Source: Cryptosporangium aurantiacum
GTDB taxonomy: Bacteria; Actinomycetota; Actinomycetes; Mycobacteriales; Cryptosporangiaceae
Direction: 5' to 3'
DNA: 64,000 nt
NCBI RefSeq assembly: GCF_900143005.1
Contig: NZ_FRCS01000006.1
Span: 1 to 64,000 of the forward strand
This document shows positions 32,883 to 39,465 of this stretch, in pieces. The notes below the pieces were generated by a model. It was not told the DNA's origin. It made no database searches and saw nothing but the letters and a program-made list of their open reading frames with translations. Within the stretch, counting starts at the first letter, position 1. Each line of letters starts with the position of its first letter. The translations under genes and the position numbers were made by a program.

Positions 32883-32950
32883 GCACTACGACGTCCGGAG
32901 CCGGCGAGAGGTAACGCGTTACCTTCTCGGCGCGCCGCGCGTCGTAGTGC
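32883..32950. promoter_or_regulatory. Nested dyad in the AhpD/ECF41 divergent promoter
   Basis: A perfect 16-bp palindrome AGGTAACGCGTTACCT (32909-32924) sits at the centre of an 11-bp inverted repeat, GCACTACGACG (32883-32893) and CGTCGTAGTGC (32940-32950). Both symmetries share the same centre, 32916.5. No exact ECF41 promoter (TGTCACA/CGTC) was found. Confidence 0.65.
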
Positions 32951-32977
32951 TGACACCGCCCCACGCCGAGGAGCACC

Positions 32978-33838
32978 GTGATCGAAGTGGATGAACTCGC
33001 CGCGCAGTTCGAGGCTCAGCGCGCCTACCTGCACGCGATCGCGTACCGCATGCTCGGTGTGCACGCCGACGCGGACGACGCCGTCCAGGAGGCGTGGCTG
33101 CGGCTGGCGCGGACCGGCAGCGGGGGCATCGAGGATCTGCGCGGCTGGCTCACGACGGTGACCAGCAGAATCTGCCTGGACGCGTTGCGCAGGCGCGGGG
33201 TGCGCGGCGAGCAGCCGCTCGAACTCGAGGTCGGCGCGCTGCCGCACGGCGAGGTCGCGAGCCCCGAGGAGGACGCGCTGCTCGCCGAGTCCGTCGGCCT
33301 CGCGCTGTACGTCGTCATGGAAGCCCTCACCCCGGCCGAACGTGTGTCGTTCGTGCTCCACGACGTCTTCGACGTGCCGTTCGACGCGATCGCGGCGATC
33401 CTCGGCCGCTCCTCCGCGGCCGCCAAGATGCTCGCCAGCCGGGCCCGCGGGCGGCTGCGGCTGGGGGTGCCCGCGGCCGACACTCACGCCGCGGCCCGGA
33501 ACGTCGTCGACGCGTTCCTCGCCGCCGCCGGCCGGGGCGACGTTGCCGGGCTGCTCACCGTGCTCGCGCCCGACGCGGTTCTGCACGCGCAGGGTCCGGC
33601 CGGGACGCTCGTCACCCGTGGCGCCCGCGAGATCGCCGCGCGCGCGACGACGTTCGCGAACCCGGATGCCCGGGTGCACGCGGCGCTCGTGGACGGCGTC
33701 CCGGGCATTCTCGTCACCGTCGGCGGGCGGCCGATCTCGGTGATGGCGTTCGCGGTCACGGACGGGGTCGTCACCGCGATCCACGCGGTGACCGACCCAG
33801 CCCGCCTGGGCCGGGTCGTCCCGTCATGGGTCGCATGA
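32978..33838 (+). CDS. sigJ: ECF41-family RNA polymerase sigma factor (SigJ-like) with SnoaL-like C-terminus
   Basis: The 286-residue protein has sigma region 2 (QRAYLHAIAYRMLGVHADADDAVQEAWLR), region 4 (LTPAERVSFVLHDVFDVPFDAIAAILGRSSAAAKMLASRARGRLR) and a roughly 110-residue C-terminal NTF2/SnoaL-like extension (AARNVVDAFLAAAGRGDVAGLLTVLAPDAV). That extension replaces an anti-sigma factor in ECF41 proteins. The GTG start has GAGGAG upstream. It is divergent from an AhpD-like gene, as in most ECF41 loci. It probably responds through its own extension to a stress or metabolite; the signal is unknown. Confidence 0.88.
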   Translation: MIEVDELAAQFEAQRAYLHAIAYRMLGVHADADDAVQEAWLRLARTGSGGIEDLRGWLTTVTSRICLDALRRRGVRGEQPLELEVGALPHGEVASPEEDALLAESVGLALYVVMEALTPAERVSFVLHDVFDVPFDAIAAILGRSSAAAKMLASRARGRLRLGVPAADTHAAARNVVDAFLAAAGRGDVAGLLTVLAPDAVLHAQGPAGTLVTRGAREIAARATTFANPDARVHAALVDGVPGILVTVGGRPISVMAFAVTDGVVTAIHAVTDPARLGRVVPSWVA

Positions 33839-33962
33839 CCGGCTCAGCCTCACCGCTCCCGCACCCGCCGACGGATCGAGGTAACGGCGCCACCGGCGTC
33901 TCCCACGACTGCCCGCTCCGACGCCCCACCGTATGCAGGATCAGCAACCCCATGCCCATCAT
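33771..33962 (-). pseudogene. Possible remnant of a Ddn-type F420-dependent nitroreductase
   Basis: On the minus strand MMGMGLLILHTVGRRSGQSWETPV resembles the Ddn family core (LLLTTxGRRSGxxRxTPL). The rest of the frame has no similarity and overlaps the sigma-factor gene. Possibly a decayed fragment. Weak evidence. Confidence 0.25.
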
Positions 33963-34378
33963 CGAGCCGCGACCACTGCGGATCTTGCGGTTCGGCCGTG
34001 CGTTCGCCCGGTGCTGAATCCACCGGTCTACCGATCCCGGCGCGGCACGCGCGGCCTCCTGAAATTGCCGCCGCGCGTGTTTCAGAATTGATCAGATCGA
34101 CGTTAATAGTAATCGTGCGGACCCCACCCTCCGTTCGGAGGAGCGGCTGATCAGCGGATCGAGTCGCCTGCCCCACGGTCGGCCGAGCACGCCATGGCGA
34201 GAAGGACATGCACGCCATGACCGTCCGGGGGCAAAATTGCGCGGTCCCCGAGAATGCCCCCCGAAGAGTTGCCAAAGCGCCGGTTCTCCATTCGAATATG
34301 TCCGCCTAATGTGGCCGGTGATGCGGTGCGGGCGCGCGGAATTGATCGCGCCGATATCGCGGGGGGAAGGTATTTCTG
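33839..34378. other. 540-bp intergenic region upstream of the protease/kinase operon
   Basis: No supported gene lies here besides the possible Ddn remnant. A perfect 10-bp stem, CACGCGCGGC (34046-34055) with GCCGCGCGTG (34070-34079), may terminate the sigma-factor transcript. A small hairpin CCTCCG-TT-CGGAGG is at 34128-34141 and a palindrome GCTGATCAGC at 34145-34154. The stretch 34080-34330 is AT-richer than its surroundings and probably contains the promoter of the eight-gene operon. No clear -35/-10 pair could be assigned. Confidence 0.5.
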
Positions 34379-35629
34379 TTGAGTGGTGCAGTGGGTGGTG
34401 TGATTTTTCTGCCCGCCGCCGCGGTCCTCGTCGGAGGGTTCGCGGTCGGGAGTGCGGCGGTGGCGGGCATTCGCCTGGCCGCCGACGCGTACGTCGAGCG
34501 GCAGCTGGCCCGGGAGGCCGCGGCCGCGCAGGTGAACGCCGCGGCGCAGCGCTATCGGGCGCTGGCCGAGCGGGTGGCGGCGGCGCGCGGCCGGTACGGC
34601 GACTCGATCACGGCCTTGCCGGAGGTGCCGCCGGTCAAGGCTCGAATGGATCCGCAGGAAGCGGCGGTGCTGGAAGCGCGCCTCCGGGCAGCGCTGGACG
34701 ACGGGCTCTGTCGTTTCCAGTCCGAGTTCGCGGCGGCGACGACCGCCGAGCTGACGTCGGCGCTGGCCGCCACCGCCGCGCACGTCGCCGGCCTGCCGCG
34801 TGCACCGCGCGGTCCGGCGCCGGAGCTCGTGCAGAGCGTGGAGCGGATACTCGGGCGGATCGACCCGAGCGTCGGCGCGGTCTTGATCGAACGGATCCGG
34901 GGGTACGCCACTGACGCGCTGGCTGCGTCGAAGTCCGCCGCGGGCAGGCTGGTGGAGGACCTCCGGTACCTGGTGGACACCGCGAACCGGGGTGTGGCCG
35001 AGCGGCGTCGTCGGCTTCGCGAGCTGGCCGAGCGGCTGGTCGGCTGCCCGGGTGAAGCGGCCGACGCAGTGCGCCGCGCGCTGGTCGGCGCGGAGGACGA
35101 TCCGGATCCGGACTGGCCGGCCCTGGAGGCGGCCGTGGACCGGGTGGTCGAAGCCGCGATCGCCGCGGCGTTGCAGGACTACGCGACGCGCGCGTTGCGG
35201 GAGTCGCTGGAGGCCGCGGGCTGCTTCGTCGAGGAGGACTTCGACCTCCTGCTCGCCCAGGAGCGCATGGCCCACATTCGCCGTCCGGGCTGGGACGACG
35301 TCGCGGTGCGGGTGCGGCTGCGTCCGGACGCGGACGACCAGCGCACCGTGCACTTCAACCTGGTCGGGCCGAAGGACGGGAACACCGAGGCGTCCGCGGT
35401 GGAGCACGAGTGGTGCTCCACGTTCGACACCGTCGTCGAGGAACTCGCCCGGCGGCAGGTCGGGCTGAGCATCACGGCCAGGGCCGAGGAGGGGGCGACC
35501 GAGCTGCAACGCGTCGACGCCTCCCGGTTCCCGTTCGAACGCGCCGAGCCGTCGGCCGAGGCCCGCCCGTCGCGGTCCCGGCGCGCGGACGCCCCGCAGA
35601 TCGAGCAGCGACGGACGGAGCGCCCATGA
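34379..35629 (+). CDS. Membrane-anchored coiled-coil protein of unknown family (first gene of protease/kinase operon)
   Basis: The 416-residue protein starts at a TTG with GGGGGGAAGG 8 bases upstream. No earlier or later start fits better. Residues about 4-30 (VGGVIFLPAAAVLVGGFAVGSAA) form one membrane helix or Gly/Ala-rich signal-anchor. This is followed by a long charged helical region rich in Arg, Glu and Ala (YVERQLAREAAAAQVNAAAQ and on) suggesting a coiled coil. A mixed alpha/beta segment near the C-terminus contains RPGWDDVAVRVRLR and DQRTVHFNLVG. No known domain recognised. It overlaps the AAA+ gene by 4 bases (ATGA). By position it may be a scaffold or the membrane receptor of the system. 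Confidence 0.72.
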   Translation: MSGAVGGVIFLPAAAVLVGGFAVGSAAVAGIRLAADAYVERQLAREAAAAQVNAAAQRYRALAERVAAARGRYGDSITALPEVPPVKARMDPQEAAVLEARLRAALDDGLCRFQSEFAAATTAELTSALAATAAHVAGLPRAPRGPAPELVQSVERILGRIDPSVGAVLIERIRGYATDALAASKSAAGRLVEDLRYLVDTANRGVAERRRRLRELAERLVGCPGEAADAVRRALVGAEDDPDPDWPALEAAVDRVVEAAIAAALQDYATRALRESLEAAGCFVEEDFDLLLAQERMAHIRRPGWDDVAVRVRLRPDADDQRTVHFNLVGPKDGNTEASAVEHEWCSTFDTVVEELARRQVGLSITARAEEGATELQRVDASRFPFERAEPSAEARPSRSRRADAPQIEQRRTERP

Positions 35630-37539
35630 CCATGCCCACGGTGACCGGAAACGCCGTGACCGGCCCGGCACCGGCCGGCCCCGCGCTGGCCGGGTCCACC
35701 GGGCCGGAGACGCGCTCGCCCGTCGGCGGGCGGAGCATGCCCGCCTGGCTGCGCGAGGTCAGCACGTCGCTCTCGATCAACGCGCAACTCGTCCTCTACG
35801 GCAACATCCACGACCGGTTCCTGCTGCCGGGCCAGGCGTCCGGCTGGGAGCTGTGCACGCTGCCGGAGGCGCTCCGCCGGGCACTGCGCCCGGCCGGGTT
35901 CGAGTTCCTCATCGTCGCCGACGCGGTGAGCGGCCTGTCGGTGTATCCGGAGACCCCGGAGAACACGCGGCTGGCCAACGAAGCGCTCCACGGCACCAAG
36001 GCGGCGTTCGGACGCCGCCCCGAGCTCGGCGAGCTGGCCGGCGTCCTCGAGCGCGCGACGGCGGCGTCGATCCGCTGCGCCGTGCTGGTCAACTACGCCT
36101 CGCACCTGGTGCCCGACGTCGCCCGCCTGGAGACCGCCGAGTACGACTTCTTCGCGCGGTGCGACCGGCTCTCGCACGAGACCCACCCGCGCATCCTTGC
36201 CGGGCATTCCGCGCCGCTGTTCAACCCGATCATCTGGGCGATCAGCCACGAACGCGACCTGCCGACGTGGCTGACGGCCGGGAACGAGGACATCCGCACG
36301 GTCGCGGTCCCGCTGCCCGACCTGGCCGCACGGCAGTCCGCGGCCGAGTGGCTCAGCCGCCAGCTCGTCGACGCCGAGGCGGGCGACGACCGCCGCAGGC
36401 AGGCCGCCGCACAGCTGGCGGACCAGACCCAGGGCATGACGATGCGCAGCATGGTGGCGATCACCCGGCTGGCGCGCCGCCTCGGTACCGGCCCGAACGA
36501 GATCGACGAGGCGGTGCGCTGCTACCGGGTCGGCGTCCACGACAACCCGTGGCGCCAGGAGGTGCTCCGCAACCGGCTCAACGGGGCCCCGGAGATCATC
36601 GCCGAGCGGGTCCGCGGCCAGGACGAGGCGATCCGGCACTCGGTCGACATCCTCGTGCGCGCCGTGCTCGGGCTCTCCGGCGCGCACACCGGCGGCGGCG
36701 CGCGCCCGCGTGGCGTCCTGTTCTTCGCCGGGCCCACCGGGGTGGGCAAGACCGAGCTGGCCAAGGAGATCACCCGGCTGGTCTTCGGCGACGAGACCGC
36801 CTACACCCGCTTCGACATGAGCGAGTTCTCCGCCGAGCACGCCGCCGACCGTCTCATCGGCGCGCCGCCCGGTTACGTCGGCCACGACGCGGGCGGCGAG
36901 CTGACCAACGCGGTCCGGCAGCGTCCGTTCAGCCTGTTGCTGTTCGACGAGGTGGAGAAGGCGCACCCGCGGATCCTGGACAAGTTCCTGCAGATCCTCG
37001 ACGACGGCCGCCTGACCGAGGCGACCGGTTCGACCGTCTACTTCTCGGAGACGATCCTGGTCTTCACCTCGAACCTCGGCATCAGCGCCGAGGAGTACGC
37101 CGCCCAGGCCAGCGGCACCGCGTTACCCCGCACCGAGCTGGAGCGGCGGGTGCGCGGCGAGGTCGAACACCACTTCTCCAACGTGCTCGGCCGGCCGGAA
37201 CTGCTGAACCGGCTCGGCGACAACATCGTCGTCTTCAACTTCATCGACGACCGGGTGGCGGCCGAGATCCTCGACCTGCTGCTCCAGCACGTCAAGGACC
37301 GGCTCCGGCACGAGCACCATCTGGAGCTGCGGCTGCACCCCGCAGTGCGGGAGCGGCTGCTGGACGAGGCGCGCAAACAGCTGGGTTTCGGTGGCCGCGG
37401 CATCGGCTCGCTGATCGAGAGCGCGCTGGTCAACCCGGTCTCACGCATCCTGTTCGAGCAGCCGCCCGCGGCCGGCACCGTGCTCGCGATCGCCGACCTG
37501 GAGCTGAGCCGCGGCACCTGGCGGGTGGTGCTGGGATGA
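35626..37539 (+). CDS. AAA+ ATPase with degenerate N-terminal module and ClpB-type D2 domain
   Basis: The 637-residue protein has an N-terminal region (about residues 35-250) resembling a AAA core without a Walker A; NAQLVLYGNIHDRFLLPG occupies the expected place. The C-terminal half is a complete ClpB/ClpA D2-like ring ATPase: Walker A GPTGVGKT (369-376), RFDMSEF, a pore loop GAPPGYVGHDAGG, Walker B LLLFDEVEKAH (about 437-447), sensor-1 FTSNLG, Arg finger RPELLNRLGD, and sensor-2 GFGGRGI. A pore loop suggests that it threads or remodels proteins. It lies between the coiled-coil and radical SAM genes with 4-base overlaps. No ClpP-like peptidase is present; the operon's CHAT and caspase-like proteases are possible clients. 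Role inferred. Confidence 0.85.
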   Translation: MTMPTVTGNAVTGPAPAGPALAGSTGPETRSPVGGRSMPAWLREVSTSLSINAQLVLYGNIHDRFLLPGQASGWELCTLPEALRRALRPAGFEFLIVADAVSGLSVYPETPENTRLANEALHGTKAAFGRRPELGELAGVLERATAASIRCAVLVNYASHLVPDVARLETAEYDFFARCDRLSHETHPRILAGHSAPLFNPIIWAISHERDLPTWLTAGNEDIRTVAVPLPDLAARQSAAEWLSRQLVDAEAGDDRRRQAAAQLADQTQGMTMRSMVAITRLARRLGTGPNEIDEAVRCYRVGVHDNPWRQEVLRNRLNGAPEIIAERVRGQDEAIRHSVDILVRAVLGLSGAHTGGGARPRGVLFFAGPTGVGKTELAKEITRLVFGDETAYTRFDMSEFSAEHAADRLIGAPPGYVGHDAGGELTNAVRQRPFSLLLFDEVEKAHPRILDKFLQILDDGRLTEATGSTVYFSETILVFTSNLGISAEEYAAQASGTALPRTELERRVRGEVEHHFSNVLGRPELLNRLGDNIVVFNFIDDRVAAEILDLLLQHVKDRLRHEHHLELRLHPAVRERLLDEARKQLGFGGRGIGSLIESALVNPVSRILFEQPPAAGTVLAIADLELSRGTWRVVLG

Positions 37540-38186
37540 CAGTGCGCCTGAGCCGTGCCCACTACCCGATCACCGTGCTGGGTCCCGGACGTCGACTCGG
37601 ACTGTGGTTCCAGGGCTGCTCGATCGGCTGCCACGGCTGCATCGCGCAGGACACCTGGGCTCCCGACGCCGGTGTGGATGTCGAGCTCAGCGACGTCGAG
37701 CGCTGGCTGCGGGACCTGCCGGCCGGTGCGGTGGACGGCGTCACGATCAGCGGCGGTGAACCGTTCGACCAGCCCGAGGCGCTGGCGGCGCTGCTCGAGA
37801 GGCTGGACGCATGGCGGTCCGAGCGACCCGAACAGATCGACCTGCTCTGCTACACCGGCCGCAGCACCGCCGTGGTCCGGCGTCGCTGGCCGGAGGTGCT
37901 CGCCCGGCTCGACGCGGTCATCACCGGCCCGTTCGTGGCCGCGGCGGCTCCCGGGCGCCGCTGGCGCGGTTCGGCGAACCAGGAACTGCTCCCGCTGAGC
38001 CCGCTCGGCCGCGCCCGCTACGAGGCCGATATCGACGCCGAGCCCGGCCGCACCCGGATGCAGCTGATCAACGACGGCAGCACCGTCTACTACGTCGGCA
38101 TTCCGGCGCCGGGGCAGCTCGAACGCTTCGAAGCCGCGCTCGCTGAGCGCGGGCTGGCCCACCGGGAGGCGTCGTGGCGGAGCTGA
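37536..38186 (+). CDS. NrdG-like radical SAM/4Fe-4S protein
   Basis: The 216-residue protein resembles anaerobic ribonucleotide-reductase activating enzymes. It has LWFQGCSIGCHGC with cluster Cys at 28, 32 and 35 (CxxxCxxC) and the SAM-binding VTISGGEPFDQPEAL. No glycyl-radical enzyme gene (nrdD or pfl) lies in the window and none of the eight operon proteins has a glycyl-radical motif. A role in class III ribonucleotide reduction is therefore unlikely. A sensor of redox state or oxygen, or a modifying enzyme for an operon protein, is possible. It overlaps its neighbours (4 bases upstream, 13 downstream). Confidence 0.85.
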   Translation: MTVRLSRAHYPITVLGPGRRLGLWFQGCSIGCHGCIAQDTWAPDAGVDVELSDVERWLRDLPAGAVDGVTISGGEPFDQPEALAALLERLDAWRSERPEQIDLLCYTGRSTAVVRRRWPEVLARLDAVITGPFVAAAAPGRRWRGSANQELLPLSPLGRARYEADIDAEPGRTRMQLINDGSTVYYVGIPAPGQLERFEAALAERGLAHREASWRS

Positions 38187-38698
38187 TGTGTCCCCAGTGC
38201 CAACGGTCGATGCAGCCCGGTGAGGTCTGCGAGACCTGCTTCATCAGCCCCGTGCCCCGGCCGGAGCCGGTGGCCGGAAACGCCCCCGCTCCGGCGAGCG
38301 CCGGTCCCTGTGCGGACCCGGACTGCGTCAACGGCGGGTCGGTGCCTGCCTCCGGGTGCGGCGCGTGCGGGGCCTCGGCGCGGGCCGCGGGCGGCGCCAA
38401 GCTGCTCTTCCCGTGGGGTGTCGAGGAGCTCTCCGCGGGCGGCGGCGCGCTGCGGATCGGCCGGGAGGACTCACCGCTCGCGATCCGGCTGGCCGACTAC
38501 GGCAACGTCTCCCGGCGCCACGCCGAGCTGATGATCTCCGCGGGCATGCCGGTCGTCGTCGATCTGGGCTCGGCGAACGGGACGTTCGTCAACGGGGAGC
38601 GGATCGTCCCGCGCGAGCCCCGGGTGCTGCGGCACGGCGACAACCTCCAGTTCGCCCGCGACCTGCAGGCGACCATCGACCTGGGATCGACGCGATGA
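38174..38698 (+). CDS. Double zinc-ribbon FHA-domain phosphopeptide-binding protein
   Basis: The 174-residue protein has two Cys4 zinc ribbons: C6, C9, C19, C22 (CPQC...CETC) and C46, C51, C62, C65. They are followed by an FHA domain (about 77-174) with the conserved GR-x-E (RIGRED), SRRH and NGTFVNG. The residues of the pThr-binding pocket (R, S, R/H and N) are present. FHA domains bind phosphothreonine and often prefer pThr-x-x-Asp. The GTG at 38174 has GGGAGG; an ATG at 38186 is also possible. Its stop overlaps the PP2C start (ATGA). The proposed ligand is the TT[RL]D repeat region of the kinase three genes on. Confidence 0.87.
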   Translation: MAELMCPQCQRSMQPGEVCETCFISPVPRPEPVAGNAPAPASAGPCADPDCVNGGSVPASGCGACGASARAAGGAKLLFPWGVEELSAGGGALRIGREDSPLAIRLADYGNVSRRHAELMISAGMPVVVDLGSANGTFVNGERIVPREPRVLRHGDNLQFARDLQATIDLGSTR

Positions 38699-39465
38699 CC
38701 ACTGTGGATGTCGTTGCCGTGACGCACCGCGGCCGGGTCCGGACGAACAACGAGGACACCATCCTCGTGGGCCCATATCTGTCCAATGCGCTGGAGGGCG
38801 AACCGGTCCGGGTCGTGCTCAGCTCGCCGCGGCCGCAGCCCTGCGTGGTCGCCGACGGGTTGGGCGGACACGCCGAGGGGGGCCGGGCCAGTCTGCTGGC
38901 CGCCCGGCTGCTCGGCGACGCCTGGGTGGCCGGCGTCGACGAAGCGGCGGTGCAACGCGCGGTGCAGGCCGCCGACGCCGCGATCCACGAGGAGGCCGGC
39001 TGGGCCCGGGCGTGGAAGGAGATGGGCACCACGATCGCCGGGCTGGTGTTCCACGACGGCCGGGTGCTCTGCGTCAACGTCGGGGACAGCCGGTGCTACC
39101 AGTACGACGACGGCGTCCTCGTGCAGCTCTCGCAGGACGACTCGCCACCGCCACCGGCGGGCGCGTCGCCGGACTGGAGTCCGACCGTCGTCACCCAGAC
39201 CCTCGGCGGCGGAGCGGCACCCGGATCGGTCCGGGCTCACGTGCACAACCAGCGGGTAGAGCCCGGCGATCGGTTCCTGATCTGCAGCGACGGGCTGACC
39301 GACTGCCTCACGGCCGACGCCATCGAAAAGGTGCTCGGCGCGACCACGGACCCCACCGGCGCGGTCCGTGCACTGCTGGCCGAAGTGCTCCGCGCCGGTG
39401 CTCCCGACAACGTTTCGATCGTGCTGGCCACGGTCGCCCAGGAGGAGGGCCACCATGGCCGCTGA
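38695..39465 (+). CDS. PP2C-type Ser/Thr protein phosphatase
   Basis: The 256-residue protein has the metal-binding PP2C motifs: RTNNEDT, VVADGLGGHAEGG, GTTIAGLV, VNVGDSRCYQYD, LICSDGLTD and APDNVSIVL. All Asp ligands needed for the Mn/Mg pair are present, so it should be active. No transmembrane or extracellular domain is attached. It overlaps the kinase gene by 11 bases and the FHA gene by 4. By context it removes the phosphates put on by the kinase, including those on the kinase's own N-terminal repeats. Confidence 0.9.
   Translation: MTTVDVVAVTHRGRVRTNNEDTILVGPYLSNALEGEPVRVVLSSPRPQPCVVADGLGGHAEGGRASLLAARLLGDAWVAGVDEAAVQRAVQAADAAIHEEAGWARAWKEMGTTIAGLVFHDGRVLCVNVGDSRCYQYDDGVLVQLSQDDSPPPPAGASPDWSPTVVTQTLGGGAAPGSVRAHVHNQRVEPGDRFLICSDGLTDCLTADAIEKVLGATTDPTGAVRALLAEVLRAGAPDNVSIVLATVAQEEGHHGR

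Noticed and set aside
32940-32977. ECF41 promoter TGTCACA-CGTC on the AhpD side
   Set aside because: TGTCAGC is present but no CGTC at the expected 16-17-base distance.
37536-38186. Assignment of the radical SAM protein to anaerobic ribonucleotide reduction (nrdG)
   Set aside because: No nrdD in the window and no glycyl-radical motif in the operon; only the fold resemblance supports it.
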